NCBI GenBank assembly: GCA_963978545.1 | Contig: OZ021724.1 | Coordinates: 99,493,792 to 99,557,791 of the forward strand | Direction of reading: 5' to 3' | DNA length: 64,000 bases | DNA from: Linyphia triangularis | Lineage: Eukaryota; Arthropoda; Arachnida; Araneae; Linyphiidae | Shown here: positions 11,486 to 25,783 of the stretch, in pieces | Numbering within the stretch: position 1 is the first letter of the stretch | Layout of the letters: every line of letters begins with the position of its first letter | Notes under the pieces: model-generated | The model's database searches: none | Told to the model about the DNA's origin: nothing | The model's input: the letters and a program-made list of their open reading frames with translations, nothing else | Program-made: the position numbers and the translations under genes

Positions 11486-12290
11486 GTTCCAGCGTGTCGA
11501 TTAATTTACCTTTCATAAACTTGTCCAAGAAAATATTTTACTTTTTTCAATTACCCATATGTATACATAAGGTAATAAAAGTATAGCATTCAGTCAAAAA
11601 AAAAAAAAAAAAAAAAAAAAAATGTATTTCTTCACGTGTATGTGGTTGGCATAACTCCAGCAGAAATTGATCTAGGATATTCAAATTTGTTGTGCAGGTT
11701 AGAGGTGATCATGACACCGACCATTAAAGTTTTCGTTAAAATCACGCATGCAAACAAGTTAGCTGCCATTGAAAAAAAATATGTCTTTCTATGATTGCTA
11801 AAAAACGGCTCAAAGGATTTCGATCAAAATCGCTGTGGTAATACCTCTTAAGGTTGTTCTAAACATTCCCACCTTTTAAATTCCCGTAAAAATGCAATAA
11901 AAGCGTAAAAAGTTGAAAAGCGATTGCCTTTACCACAGAGTTCTCTGCTCTTGAGCACCGCTCATCAACGATTGATTTTTTTGTTTTGTTATACGCACAA
12001 GAAAGGACAATGTAATGTTTATCGAATAATATCGTTAATTTTGCCATCTTGGTGTGTTTTTCTTAAGCCCATGTAAAAATAATTGCCAAAAATATCGCCA
12101 AACTGGCCTTTTTTTTTTATTTAAATGAGAAAAAATATGAAAACGGTAAATACACTCACTTCCAAAAGTTAAGTACGGAGCGGTAAAAGGGGAAGATATA
12201 GACAAGTACTGCTTTGATTGATACGAAATGCTGAAAATAAGTAAGTAGCTCTCTGTTTATTCATGAAATAAAACGAAGAAGTACAAACAG

Positions 12291-12417
<127 letters not shown>

Positions 12418-12578
12418 AAAATTATATTTAAATTCAAAACAAACAACAGAAACCGACATTAATAGGGTATGTGAACACCCCTCACCTGCACAAACTGTAC
12501 AGGGTGTGATCATGCTTGTTAGGAGGTGATTAACCACCGCAGAGTCCAGTAGTCGCTATTCCTCCCGCAGGGCAGTTT

Positions 12579-13469
12579 CTAAATCTCTGAGAGTGGCTGG
12601 AGGTTGGAAATGTCTACATTCAGCACTACCGAGGGCATTCTAAAGATTTCCAATTGGATTAGATTAATGTCTGGCGAGTAAGCTGGCCACTCCATACGCG
12701 CAATCCCCTCACTCTCCAGAGAGTCGTCAACGATGGCAGCTCTATGGGGACGCGCATTATCGTCCATTGAAACGAAAGAAGGACCCGCTGCTGCAACGTA
12801 CAGTTTCACAATTGGGTCTAAGACTTCATCTCGATACCGTACAGTCGTCATAGAATCTCGCCTGAAGATGTGCAGGTCGGTGCGATCTCCCAATGTAATC
12901 CCTGCCCAGACCATGATGCCTCTACCGCGGAATGTGTGATGTTCTGGAGCCAATTGCGCGTGCCTTGTTCCCTCCAGACCATTACACGCTTATTATTGGA
13001 TTCTAGTGCAAAGCTGGACTCGTCTGTGAACAATCAGACACAGTCCAATTCACATGCTGGCGGCACCACTTTAATCGTGCCCCTTTGGATTGGAGGGATA
13101 AAGAAACACACACTCGTGGTACCCGAACGTACAGACCACTCATGTGTAGCCTTCGACGAATAGTAGTGGCAGATATCGTCTTACCAATGGCTGTTGCAAC
13201 CATAGATGTCACATGTGTGGAGGGATATCTTCGATTACGCTTGGCTAAACTGCAATATATCGATCTTTTAAGGGGGTCGTAACCCTTGGACGACCGGCTA
13301 CAGGTCTTCGGACAACTGTTTGGCTGGTTTGGAATTGTTTCCATAATCGTGAAATGACGGAATGATGAACGCCGAAGAAAAGATCAACATCTGTGATAGA
13401 CTCTCTTTCTTTAATGCATCTGACAGCCCGCCAGCGCTCAGAATCTTCCATTCGTCTTCTGGAAGCCAT
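12579..13469 (-). pseudogene. Tc1-like DD34E transposase, frameshifted
   Basis: Cuts and pastes its own element by binding the terminal repeats. Reading on the minus strand, pieces in shifting frames run from an N-terminal helix-turn-helix (from 13469, with ERWRAVRCIKE and HHSVISRLWKQF, then the GRP-type linker VAGRPRVTT), through a second DNA-binding region (ATTIRRRLHMSGL), to the catalytic domain. The first Asp is in FTDESSF (about 13022-13024) and the second in MDDNARPH (about 12759-12761). The third position, 35 residues on, is Gln rather than Glu (SPDINLIQ, codon 12654-12656). Frame changes near 13270, 13020 and 12945 break the gene. Both the frameshifts and the missing acidic residue make it inactive. 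Confidence 0.85.
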
Positions 13470-13806
13470 AGAAACACGAAAACAAATCGTACGAATGTTC
13501 TAAATATCGTTCATTAGCACTTACAGGCAACTCCTGTAACCCTTCACAATGCCGGCTTCTATACGACTGCCTGTTTTTTCGTATTTCTCGTCGCGAAACC
13601 GTGATTGGCTGTTACATACCATGTTTACATACTTCCATCTACCTTTGCATCAAATTTCCGCTTCTTTAATTCAGATTGCCGTACGGAAATTAACATTTTC
13701 CTCTCCGAGCTTAATTTTTGGAAGTGAGTGTAATATCATACATTTTAATGCAATGACCAATATTATAGTGTAATTGAAAGTTGTGCAATGTTCCACACCC
13801 CTAGTT

Positions 13807-14576
13807 AGGCATCTTTCGTCTTATTTTTTTTATCGTTGAATAGTGTTTCATAGCAAAATGTTAGAAAACATCTATCAAATACCTGTCCTCACCTTTTACT
13901 CACTCCGACGTGTGACGTTGTTATGCGCATGTCGACGTTTAAAACACATTGTATTACTCTCGTCTTACAATTATTCACAGGTAATTTTGAACCATTGCAC
14001 CCGCTTTAATACCTCCTTTTGCATGTATTAAGAAATATTCTAGATTTTTGGACATGAATGTTCATTGGGGTAAGACTCAACATTCCTTGACGATCTTCAC
14101 GTTTAAAAGGTCTTTAACATTTATGTCTTTTTTAAATATTTAATTAGCTCAGCAAGGTCCATCACAAGGTGGATGCAATCGTGGAAAATAATAGTCAGCC
14201 ATTGTCTAGGTAAGCCCCATAAGTAGTTTATTTTGGTGTAATGTATCAACACACGTTTGATTAACATGGAAGGCAGAGATCGAGTGTCTGAGAAAAAGGG
14301 ATTATTTGTGCACAAGGAAATATGGACGTCACGAGTCTGGGGATTTTTAGTATTAAACAGGAATAATATGAAAGGTTCATCCCTATGTTAGGGAAATACG
14401 TGTTTGGTAACTAACACACACAAGTGTATTTTAATAAAGGTGGGAGAAATTAATGAGATTTCGAGAATATGGGAATAATTTGGAAAGACTGTGATATAAA
14501 AAATAGCTTGAGAATGACGTAAACATTGATCGAAATTCGAAATTATTGGGTTATGTGTTACAAAATCATTACTAAG
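13807..14576. other. No gene supported
   Basis: Short frames of about 60 codons only. No repeat boundary recognised. Confidence 0.4.
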
Positions 14577-15230
14577 AGACTGAGAGGCGACTGGAAGTTT
14601 TGGTATCCCTTCGAATATTACTCTGAATTTTTAACAGAAGGCGGGGAAAAGTTAGTAGATTACGAATCCACTGGTCTGCCGTGGCAAAAATGGCCGAAAC
14701 AGGTCAAAAATCAGTTATGAATGAGTTCATCTAAATCCTTTGATAAATGGGCCATAACTTACCAAAAAGTTAAAACTCTTTTTGTCTAGTAACCCACCGC
14801 ACTTTGATTTTTAATGAGTAAGGGCGTAGACGATTTCTGACCTCAGGCTCGGAAAACTTGAATTTTTAAAAAAAGTAAGCCAAATTGGCGACATCAGTTA
14901 CGTCATCAGCGATGTAATATTTATTGCCAAGTATGCTCACTTTGAAAAGATACAAATAAGCCATCGCTGGATACCTGAATCGCCTGCAATCTTCTTATCT
15001 GAAAATGAAAGAGCGATGGGTTAAAAAATAAAAAAAAAAGAACTCTCATTATCTGGAAAGTTATGGCGCATTTTGCAATCAGATTTAGTTCAACTTATTC
15101 AAAGTCAATTTTTGACCATTTTTGTCACGGCAGACCAGTGGATTCGTAATCTGTTCACTTTTCTCCACACGCTGTAAAAAATTCGAAATGATGTTCGATG
15201 GGGTCCAAAAATTGCAGTCGCCTCTGGGAC
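14577..15230. mobile_element. P1 palindromic MITE, copy 4 (diverged)
   Basis: Left end GAGACTGAGAGGCGACTGG, right end GCAGTCGCCTCTGGGAC. The centre near 14903 reads TTACGTCATCAGCGATGTAA, one half decayed. Another P1 copy starts 24 bases after it. Confidence 0.7.
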
Positions 15231-15253
15231 TGTAATATCCAACATTATACTAT

Positions 15254-15902
15254 TAGACTGAGAGGCGACTGCAATTTTTGGACCCCATAGAACATCATTC
15301 TGAATTTATTATAGAAATTGGAGAAAAGGGAGTAGATTACGAATCCACTGGTCTGCCGTGGCAGCAATGGCCCAAACTGGTCAAAAATTGACTTTTAATA
15401 AGTTGAACTAAATCCAATTGCCAAATGTGCCATAACTTGCCAAATAATGAGCATCTTTTTTTATTTGGTAACCCTCACTCTTTAATTTTCAATTATGAAA
15501 GTTGCAGACGATTCGGATGTGTGGCTATGGCTTACTTGCATCTTTCACAAATGAGCCAAATTGGCAGTAAACATTACGTCACTGGAAGTCGTCAATTTAG
15601 CTTAATTTAAAAAAAAAAAAAAGTTTTCCGAGCCAGAGATTAGAAATCGTTTGCGCCTTTTCTCATTGAAAATCAAAATGCAGTGGGTAGCCAGACGAAA
15701 AAGTTTGTTCTCTTTTTGGCAAGTTATGACATATTTGGCAATCGGATTTTAGTTCAACTCATTCCAAGTCAATTCTTGATCAGTTTCGGCCATTTTTTGC
15801 CACGGCAGACCAGTGGATTCGTAATCTGTTCACTTTTCTCTAACTTCTATAAAAAATTCAGAATGATGTTCGATGGGGTCCAAAAATTGCAGTCGCCTAT
15901 AT
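15254..15902. mobile_element. P1 palindromic MITE, copy 5
   Basis: Left end TAGACTGAGAGGCGACTGC; the right end is shortened (GCAGTCGCCTATATA). The central palindrome is partly lost (TTACGTCACTGGAAGTC near 15576). It lies almost head-to-tail with copy 4. Confidence 0.7.
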
Positions 15903-16484
15903 AAGATAATGCGGTCATAAAAACCTCTCGGCTTTGTGTAACCTGCGCAAAAACAGATAATACAGCCTCTCTTCAAGTGAAGAGAATACCCAAAGAAAAG
16001 CAAATCGTCTGATTTATTCTTTCCTCTACTGATAAAAGAATAAAGAAGAGAGAGAGATGATGCATCCGAATAAAGAGCAGCAGAAGATAATTCCTCGTCC
16101 GTCGCGTTACCTCTTTTATTTGGCGGGATCCCGACATCTATCCCTTTCCAATCCGTGACCGCTGATTGGCTAATGGGGACTGAGAAGAGGGGACGATAAT
16201 AGGGTTAAGGTGATTGGGCCCCCCTACCCCTCCCAGGTGACAAGAAGAAAAAAAGGGCCTATCTCGGATGGAAAAGAACAAGACTTTCTCTCTCACCTTT
16301 TTTTTTTTGGGGGGGGGGGGGATATGTAGTGTGGACAAAAGAAGTTGTAGCCAAATAATGGCAAGAAAAGACGAGTTATGGTTGTTGGTTTGGTCTTTGA
16401 AACATAGACTATACCAGAAGAATCACGAATATATTGTAAATTTATGCAAAACCTGTTTTACTGAAAGTTGAGTAGTTCTTAAGG
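15903..16484. other. Non-repetitive, GC-richer island
   Basis: Sequence unlike the surrounding repeats, with an inverted CCAAT motif (CTGATTGGCT, near 16162), a TTTGGCGGGA motif (near 16120) and a G-run (16311-16321). No coding frame with recognisable content. It could be a remnant of a regulatory region, but nothing in the window gives it a target gene. Confidence 0.3.
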
Positions 16485-16488
16485 TCAT

Positions 16489-17535
16489 AGTCCCTAAAAG
16501 TCATTTTTTATTTCACTATAACCTTATGTAATTAATTGAACTTTGGTCTTAAGGTCATAGTCCTTGAAAGACTTTAGCCCCTAAAAGTTATTTATTATTT
16601 TGCTATAACCTTATTTAATTAATTGAACTTTAGTCTTAAGGTCATAGTACCACAAAGTCTTTATTCCCTAAACGTTTTTTTATTATTTCGCTAAAACCTT
16701 ATTTAATTAACTGAACTTTCGTCTTAAGGTCATAGTCTTTATTCCCTAAAAGTAATTTTATTATTTCGCTATAACCTTATTTAATTAATTCAACTTTGGT
16801 GTTAAGGTCATAGTCCCTAAAAGTCTTCAATTCCTGAAAGTCGTCTTATTATTTTCTTATCTATATATTTAATAGGCAATACGTTTTTTGGGGTTAGTCC
16901 GTCCGCCTAAACTGCTCAACCAATTTCAATGATCAAGGTGTCATTTTAAAGGAAATAAGCTGTAGATTTGCCAAAACGTCCCAAAATAATTTATTAACAT
17001 TTTATTAATTAGTTAAATTTCAATATTTTCCATCATTAAGCTACTACAAAGCCTCAATGATTTTGAATATATGAATGGCAACATCCTTACGTATGTAAAC
17101 AACAAACCCATTGCTAATTTTAAAGCTCTTTTTAAACTCTTCGTTTCAAAGTTGATTTTTTCTGTTTTTCTGAAGCATTTTTGTATTACAGTAATTATTA
17201 TTTTGAAGTATTTCTATCCAGAAAATACCTCGCGTTGGACGTCGTTCTCTAACGGGGCGACGTGAACGAAACAATCACTCTCGGCGTAATACGTATGTTG
17301 GCGGATAGTATATTTAACTTTCTATTATGAAACTTGCAACTTGGGTGTTTTCTCTATTAGGCCTTACATTAAATTTATAAAAATTTGGTTACATTTTTTA
17401 TGGCTGGCAAACCTATTCGAGCGCAGCAAGATGTTTTAACCACGCAGCGAGGCGTTTGGGGGTTGGCGAGCGTTAGTGAGCAGGGGGTGAAGCCCCCTAG
17501 TAACCTTATTAAATTAATTGAACTTTGGTCTTAAC
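16489..17535 (+). repeat. 60-88-bp tandem repeat split by a Helitron
   Basis: Units carry CTTAAGGTCATAGTCC...CTATAACCTTATTTAATTAATTGAAC. AAGGTCA starts at 16491, 16551, 16638, 16726 and 16804. The last unit is cut at 16859 and resumes at 17501 with TAACCTTATTAAATTAATTG, on the other side of the Helitron. Confidence 0.85.
16860..17500 (+). mobile_element. Non-autonomous Helitron, family 1
   Basis: Begins TCTATATATTTAATAGGC, directly after an A, and ends GGGGGTGAAGCCCCCTAG, directly before a T. The GC-rich hairpin plus CTAG is a Helitron-type 3' end, and insertion between A and T without target duplication is the Helitron rule. The interrupted tandem repeat supplies the empty site (CTATAACC in intact units). 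The 3' subterminal part has GAGCGCAGCAAG/GCAGCGAGGCG repeats like the other Helitrons here. 641 bp, no coding capacity. Confidence 0.85.
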
Positions 17536-17539
17536 TTTT

Positions 17540-19980
17540 CTATATATTGAGAGGTGGAGAGAGAAAGAGGGAGAGAGGTTTATGGGGGAGTGAGAGGGAT
17601 AGGGGAGAGAGAGAGGGGAGAGAGGGGGAGAGAGAGGGGAGAGAGAGGGGAGAGAGAGGGGAGAGAGAGGGGAGAGAGAGGGGAGAGAGAGGGGAGAGAG
17701 AGGAGAGAGAGAGGAGAGAGAGAGAGGGGAGAGAGAGGGGGAGAGAGGGGGGAGAGAGGGGGGAGAGAGGGGGGAGAGAGGGGGGAGAGAGGGGGGAGAG
17801 AGGGGGGAGAGAGGGGGGAGAGAGGGGGGAGAGAGGGGGGAGAGAGGGGAGAGGAGGATAGATGATGATAGAGGGGGAGAGAGGAGGATAGAGGGGGAGA
17901 GAGGAGGATAGAGGGGGAGATAGATGGTGAGTGAGAGGGAGAGAGAGGGGAGAGAGAGGAGAGAGAGAGGAGAGAGAGAGGAGAGAGAGAGGGGGAGAGA
18001 GGGGGGAGAGAGGGGGGAGAGAGGGGGGAGAGAGGGGAGAGGAGGATAGATGATGATAGAGGGGGAGAGAGGTTTATGGGGAGTGAGAGGGATAGGGGAG
18101 AGAGAGAGGGGAGAGAGGGGGAGAGAGAGGGGAGAGAGAGGGGAGAGAGAGGGGAGAGAGAGAGGGGAGAGAGAGGAGAGAGAGAGGAGAGAGAGAGGGG
18201 AGAGAGAGGGGGAGAGAGGGGGGAGAGAGGGGGGAGAGAGGGGGGAGAGAGGGGAGAGGAGGATAGATGATGATAGAGGGGGGAGAGAGGGGGGAGAGAG
18301 GGGAGAGGAGGATAGATGATGATAGAGGGGGAGAGAGGAGGATAGAGGGGGAGAGAGGAGGATAGAGGGGGAGATAGATGGTGAGTGAGAGGGAGAGAGA
18401 GGGGAGAGAGGGGGAGAGAGAGGGGAGAGGAGGATAGATGATGATAGAGGGGGAGAGAGGAGGATAGAGGGGGAGATAGATGGTGAGTGAGAGGGAGAGA
18501 GAGGGGAGAGAGAGGGGAGAGAGAGGGGAGAGAGAGGAGAGAGAGATGAGAGAGAGAGGGGAGAGAGAGGGGGAGAGAGGGGAGAGAGAGGGGGAGAGAG
18601 GGGAGAGAGAGGAGAGAGAGAGGAGAGAGAGAGGGGAGAGAGAGGGGGAGAGAGGGGGGAGAGAGGGGGGAGAGAGGGGGGAGAGAGGGGGGAGAGAGGG
18701 GGGAGAGAGGGGGGAGAGAGGGGGGAGAGAGGGGAGAGGAGGATAGATGATGATAGAGGGGGAGAGAGGAGGATAGAGGGGGAGAGAGGAGGATAGAGGG
18801 GGAGATAGATGGTGAGTGAGAGGGAGAGAGAGGGGAGAGAGAGGAGAGAGAGAGGAGAGAGAGAGGGGATAGAGAGGGGGGAGAGGGGGGAGAGAGGGGG
18901 GAGAGAGGGGGGAGAGAGGGGGGAGAGAGGGGGGAGAGAGGGGGGGAGAGAGGGGGGAGAGAGGGGAGAGGAGGATAGATGATGATAGAGGGGGAGAGAG
19001 GAGGATAGAGGGGGAGAGAGGAGGATAGAGGGGGAGATAGATGGTGAGTGAGAGGGAGAGAGAGGGGAGAGAGGGGGAGAGAGAGGGGAGAGAGAGGAGA
19101 GAGAGAGGAGAGAGAGAGGGGAGAGAGAGAGGGGAGAGAGAGGGGGATAGAGGGGGAGAGAGGGGGGAGAGAGGGGGGAGAGAGGGGGGGAGAGAGGGGA
19201 GAGGAGGATAGATGATGATAGAGGGGGAGAGAGGAGGATAGAGGGGGAGATAGATGGTGAGTGAGAGGGAGATAGAGGGGAGAGAGAGGGGAGAGAGAGG
19301 GAAGAGAGAGGGGAGAGAGAGGGGAGAGAGAGGAGAGAGAGATGAGAGAGAGAGGGGAGAGAGAGGGGGAGAGAGGGGGGGAGAGAGGGGAGAGGAGGAT
19401 AGATGATGATAGAGGGGGAGAGAGGAGGATAGAGGGGGAGAGAGGAGGATAGAGGGGGATATAGATGGTGAGTGAGAGGGAGAGAGAGGGGAGAGAGGGG
19501 GGAGAGAGGGGGAGAGAGGGGGAGAGAGGGGGGGAGAGAGGGAGAGAGGGGGGAGAAAGAGGGAGGATAGAGGGGGAGAGAGGAGGATAGAGGGGGAGAT
19601 AGATGGTGAGTGAGAGGGAGAGAGAGGGGAGTGAGAGGGGAGAGAGAGGGAGAGAGGGAGAGAGGGGGGAGTGAGAGGGGAGAGAGAGGGGAGATAGAGG
19701 GAGGATAGAGGGGAGATAGAGGGAAGATAGAGGGGGAGAGAGAGGGGAGAGAGAGGGGAGATAGAGGGGAGATAGAGGGGGAGAGAGAGGGGAGAGAGAG
19801 GGAGAGAGAGGGGAGAGAGAGGGGAGAGAGAGGGGAGAGAGAGGGGAGAGAGAGGGGAGAGAGAGGGGGAGAGAGGGGGAGAGAGGGGAGAGAGATAGAG
19901 AAGGTATAGAGAGATAGATGGAGAGATGGAGGGAGATATATAGAGAGAGATAGAGGGAAAGGGGGAGCGAGGAGAGAGAG
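17540..19980. repeat. All-purine GA satellite with higher-order structure
   Basis: About 2.4 kb of G and A on the plus strand, with only scattered T. The basic motif is GGGGAGAGAGA in variants. A longer block (GGAGGATAGATGATGATAGAG ... GGTGAGTGAGAGGGAG) recurs near 17850, 18045, 18255-18390, 18430, 18740, 18970, 19200, 19395 and 19560, giving a higher-order pattern. Arg/Glu/Gly-rich frames of up to about 100 codons are by-products of the repeat. Confidence 0.95.
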
Positions 19981-20013
19981 TTCTTAATAGCAGCTCAGCA
20001 GTTAGTGAAAGAG

Positions 20014-23000
20014 TAAATGAATGATGTCATTATTTACAATTATGTACAGATCAAAATAAGATAAAATAGAACTTTAAATTAAATACGTCATTATTTACTA
20101 TTATATACAGATCAAAATAAGATAAAATGGAACTTTAAATTAAATACGTCCCTATTTACAATTATATACCGAACAAAATAAGATAAAATGGAACTTTAAA
20201 TTAAATACGTCCCTATTTACAATTATATACCGAACAAAATAAGGTAAAATGGAACTTTAAATTAAATACGTCCCTATTTACAATTATATACAGAATAAAA
20301 TAAGGTAAAATGGAACTTTAAATTAAATACGTCCCTATTTACAATTATATACCGAACAAAATAAGGTAAAATGGAACTTTAAATTAAATACGTCCCTATT
20401 TACAATTATATACCGAACAAAATAAGGTAAAATGGAACTTTAAATTAAATACGTCCCTATTTACAATTATATACCGAACAAAATAAGGTAAAATGGAACT
20501 TTAAATTAAATACGTCCCTATTTACAATTATATACAGAATAAAATAAGATAAAATAGAACTTTAAATTAAATACGTCATTATTTACTATTATATACAGAT
20601 CAAAATAAGATAAAATGGAACTTTAAATTAAATACGTCCCTATTTACAATTATATACCAAACAAAATAAGATAAAATGGAACTTTAAATTAAATACGTCC
20701 CTATTTACAATTATATACCGAACAAAATAAGGTAAAATGGAACTTTAAATTAAATACGTCCCTATTTACAATTATATACCGAACAAAATAAGGTAAAATG
20801 GAACTTTAAATTAAATACGTCCCTATTTACAATTATATACCGAACAAAATAAGGTAAAATGGAACTTTAAATTAAATACGTCCCTATTTACAATTATATA
20901 CCGAACAAAATAAGGTAAAATGGAACTTTAAATTAAATACGTCCCTATTTACAATTATATACAGAATAAAATAAGATAAAATAGAACTTTAAATTAAATG
21001 CGTCACTATTTACAATTATATACCGAACAAAATAAGATAAAATGGAACTTTAAATTAAATACGTCCCTATTTACAATTATATACAGAATAAAATAAGATA
21101 AAATGGAACTTTAAATTAAATACTTCCCTATTTACAATTATATACCGAACAAAATAAGATAAAATGGAACTTTAAATTAAATACGTCCCTATTTACAATT
21201 ATATACCGAACAAAATAAGATAAAATGGAACTTTAAATTAAATACGTCCCTATTTACAATTATATACAGAATAAAATAAGATAAAATAGAACTTTAAATT
21301 AAATGCGTCACTATTTACTATTATATACAGATCAAAATAAGATAAAATAGAACTTTAAATTAAATGCGTCACTATTTACAATTATGTACAGAACAAAATA
21401 AGATAAAATAGAACTTTAAATTAAATACGTCACTATTTATTATTATATACAGATCAAAATAAGATAAAATAGAACATTAAATTAAATGCGTCACTATTTA
21501 CAATTATGTACAGAACAAAATAAGATAAAATAGAACTTTAAATTAAATACGTCACCATTTACTATTATATACAGATCAAAATAAGATAAAATAGAACATT
21601 AAATTAAATACATCACCATTTACTATTATATACAGATCAAAATAAGATAAAATAGAACATTAAATTAAATACATCACCATTTACTATTATATACAGATCA
21701 AAATAAGAAAAAATAGAACATTAAATTAAATGAGTCACTATTTACAATTATGTACAGATCAAAATAAGATAAAATAGAACATTAAATTAAATACATCACC
21801 ATTTACTATTATATACAGATCAAAATAAGATAAAATAGAACATTAAATTAAATGCGTCACTATTTACAATTATGTACAGAACAAAATAAGATAAAATAGA
21901 ACTTTAAATTAAATACGTCACTATTTATTATTATATACAGATCAAAATAAGATAAAATAGAACATTAAATTAAATGCGTCACTATTTACAATTATGTACA
22001 GATCAAAATAAGATAAAATAGAACTTTAAATTAAATGCGTCACTATTTACAATTATGTACAGAACAAAATAAGATAAAATAGAACTTTAAATTAAATGCG
22101 TCACTATTTACTATTATATACAGATCAAAATAAGATAAAATAGAACTTTAAATTAAATGCGTCACTATTTACAATTATGTACAGAACAAAATAAGATAAA
22201 ATAGAACTTTAAATTAAATACGTCACTATTTATTATTATATACAGATCAAAATAAGATAAAATAGAACATTAAATTAAATGCGTCACTATTTACAATTAT
22301 GTACAGAACAAAATAAGATAAAATAGAACTTTAAATTAAATACATCACCATTTACTATTATATACAGATCAAAATAAGATAAAATAGAACATTAAATTAA
22401 ATACATCATCATTTACTATTATATACAGATCAAAATAAGATAAAATAGAACATTAAATTAAATGCGTCACTATTTACAATTATGTACAGAACAAAATAAG
22501 ATAAAATAGAACTTTAAATTAAATACATCACCATTTACTATTATATACAGATCAAAATAAGATAAAATAGAACATTAAATTAAATACATCACCATTTACT
22601 ATTATATACAGATCAAAATAAGATAAAATAGAACATTAAATTAAATACATCACCATTTACTATTATATACAGATCAAAATAAGAAAAAATAGAACATTAA
22701 ATTAAATGAGTCACTATTTACAATTATGTACAGATCAAAATAAGATAAAATAGAACATTAAATTAAATACATCACCATTTACTATTATATACAGATCAAA
22801 ATAAGATAAAATAGAACATTAAATTAAATGCGTCACTATTTACAATTATGTACAGAACAAAATAAGATAAAATAGAACTTTAAATTAAATACATCACCAT
22901 TTACTATTATATACAGATCAAAATAAGATAAAATAGAACATTAAATTAAATACATCACCATTTACTATTATATACAGATCAAAATAAGATAAAATAGAAC

Positions 23001-24260
23001 ATTAAATTAAATGCGTCACTATTTACAATTATGTACAGATCAAAATAAGATAAAATAGAACATTAAATTAAATACATCACCATTCACTATTATATACAGA
23101 TCAAAATAAGATAAAATAGAACTTTAAATTAAATGCGTCACTATTTACAATTATGTACAGAACAAAATAAGATAAAATAGAACTTTAAATTAAATACGTC
23201 ACTATTTATTATTATATACAGATCAAAATAAGATAAAATAGAACATTAAATTAAATGCGTCACTATTTACAATTATGTACAGAACAAAATAAGATAAAAT
23301 AGAACTTTAAATTAAATACATCACCATTTACTATTATATACAGATCAAAATAAGATAAAATAGAACATTAAATTAAATACATCACCATTTACTATTATAT
23401 ACAGATCAAAATAAGATAAAATAGAACATTAAATTAAATGCGTCATTATTTACAATTATGTACAGATCAAAATAAGATAAAATAGAACATTAAATTAAAT
23501 ACATCACCATTTACTATTATATACAGATCAAAATAAGATAAAATAGAACATTAAATTAAATGCGTCACTATTTACAATTATGTACAGAACAAAATAAGAT
23601 AAAATAGAACTTTAAATTAAATACATCACCATTTACTATTATATACAGATCAAAATAAGATAAAATAGAACATTAAATTAAATACATCACCATTTACTAT
23701 TATATACAGATCAAAATAAGATAAAATAGAACATTAAATTAAATGCGTCACTATTTACAATTATGTACAGATCAAAATAAGATAAAATAGGACTTTAAAT
23801 TAAATACGTCACTATTTACTATTATATACAGATCAAAATAAGATAAAATAGAACATTAAATTAAATACATCACCATTTACTATTATATACAGATCAAAAT
23901 AAGATAAAATAGAACATTAAATTAAATGCGTCACTATTTACAATTATGTACAGATCAAAATAAGATAAAATAGGACTTTAAATTAAATACATCACCATTT
24001 ACTATTATATACAGATCAATATAAGATAAAATAGAACATTAAATTAAATGCGTCACTATTTACTATTATATACAGATCAAAATAAGATAAAATAGAACAT
24101 TAAATTAAATGCGTCACTATTTACAATTATGTACAGAACAAAATAAGATAAAATAGAACTTTAAATGAAATACGCCACTATTTACTATTATATACAGATC
24201 AACATAAGATAAAATAGGACTTTAAATTAAATACTTCGTTATTTACAAATATATACAGAA
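20014..24260. repeat. 61-bp AT-rich satellite, about 69 units
   Basis: Monomer core CAAAATAAGATAAAAT with TTTAAATTAAATACGTC. Period 61, since the phase moves one base per 60-base line. The first part (about 20100-21000) is fairly homogeneous (CCCTATTTACAATTATATAC, GGTAAAATGG). From about 21300 two subtypes alternate: one with GCGTCACTATTTACAATTATG, the other with ACATCACCATTTACTATTAT and GAACATTAAA. No coding capacity. Confidence 0.95.
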
Positions 24261-24601
24261 AATTTGTGTTACAATAGTCTAGGATGGGAAAGTTCAGACT
24301 CTCTCCAGACACTAAATCTTTTAACGTAGTATATTACTATATTTCTCCGAAGTAATTTCTAGAGTACACAAAAGCTGTTTGAGCATGAATACGTGATATG
24401 AACATGTGATGCGATGATTTCGAAATGGGGGCGGCTTTAACAGGAATTGCATCATTCACGCACGGACAGAATTCTGAAATGGGACGCAGTCATTATGGGA
24501 ATGGTTTTCGAACAAGCAACTGAGAGAGTGGTAGATTCAGTCGAAATTTGCTTTCAATAAGAATACGTTTATGCGCAAATGCTATTATGAAATATAAAGA
24601 A
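24261..24601. other. Spacer, no gene supported
   Basis: Non-repetitive within the window; nothing recognisable. Confidence 0.4.
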
Positions 24602-25735
<1,134 letters not shown>

Positions 25736-25783
25736 TGGCAATGCAACTTCTCAACCCCCCGAAATTTTGCGTAGAGAAATTAA

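Noticed and set aside
12579..13344. Plus-strand open frames overlapping the Tc1 transposase
   Set aside because: They are antisense shadows of the broken transposase, which has clear HTH and DDE motifs on the minus strand.
16489..16860. AAGGTCA repeats as nuclear-receptor half-sites
   Set aside because: The motif is simply part of a diverged tandem repeat; no gene or spacing rule supports a regulatory role.
17547..18746. Arg/Glu/Gly-rich open frames of about 90-104 codons
   Set aside because: They are translations of the GA satellite, open in several frames at once because the purine repeats contain few stops.
20014..24260. CRISPR-like array
   Set aside because: The 61-bp monomers are contiguous without spacers; this is satellite DNA.
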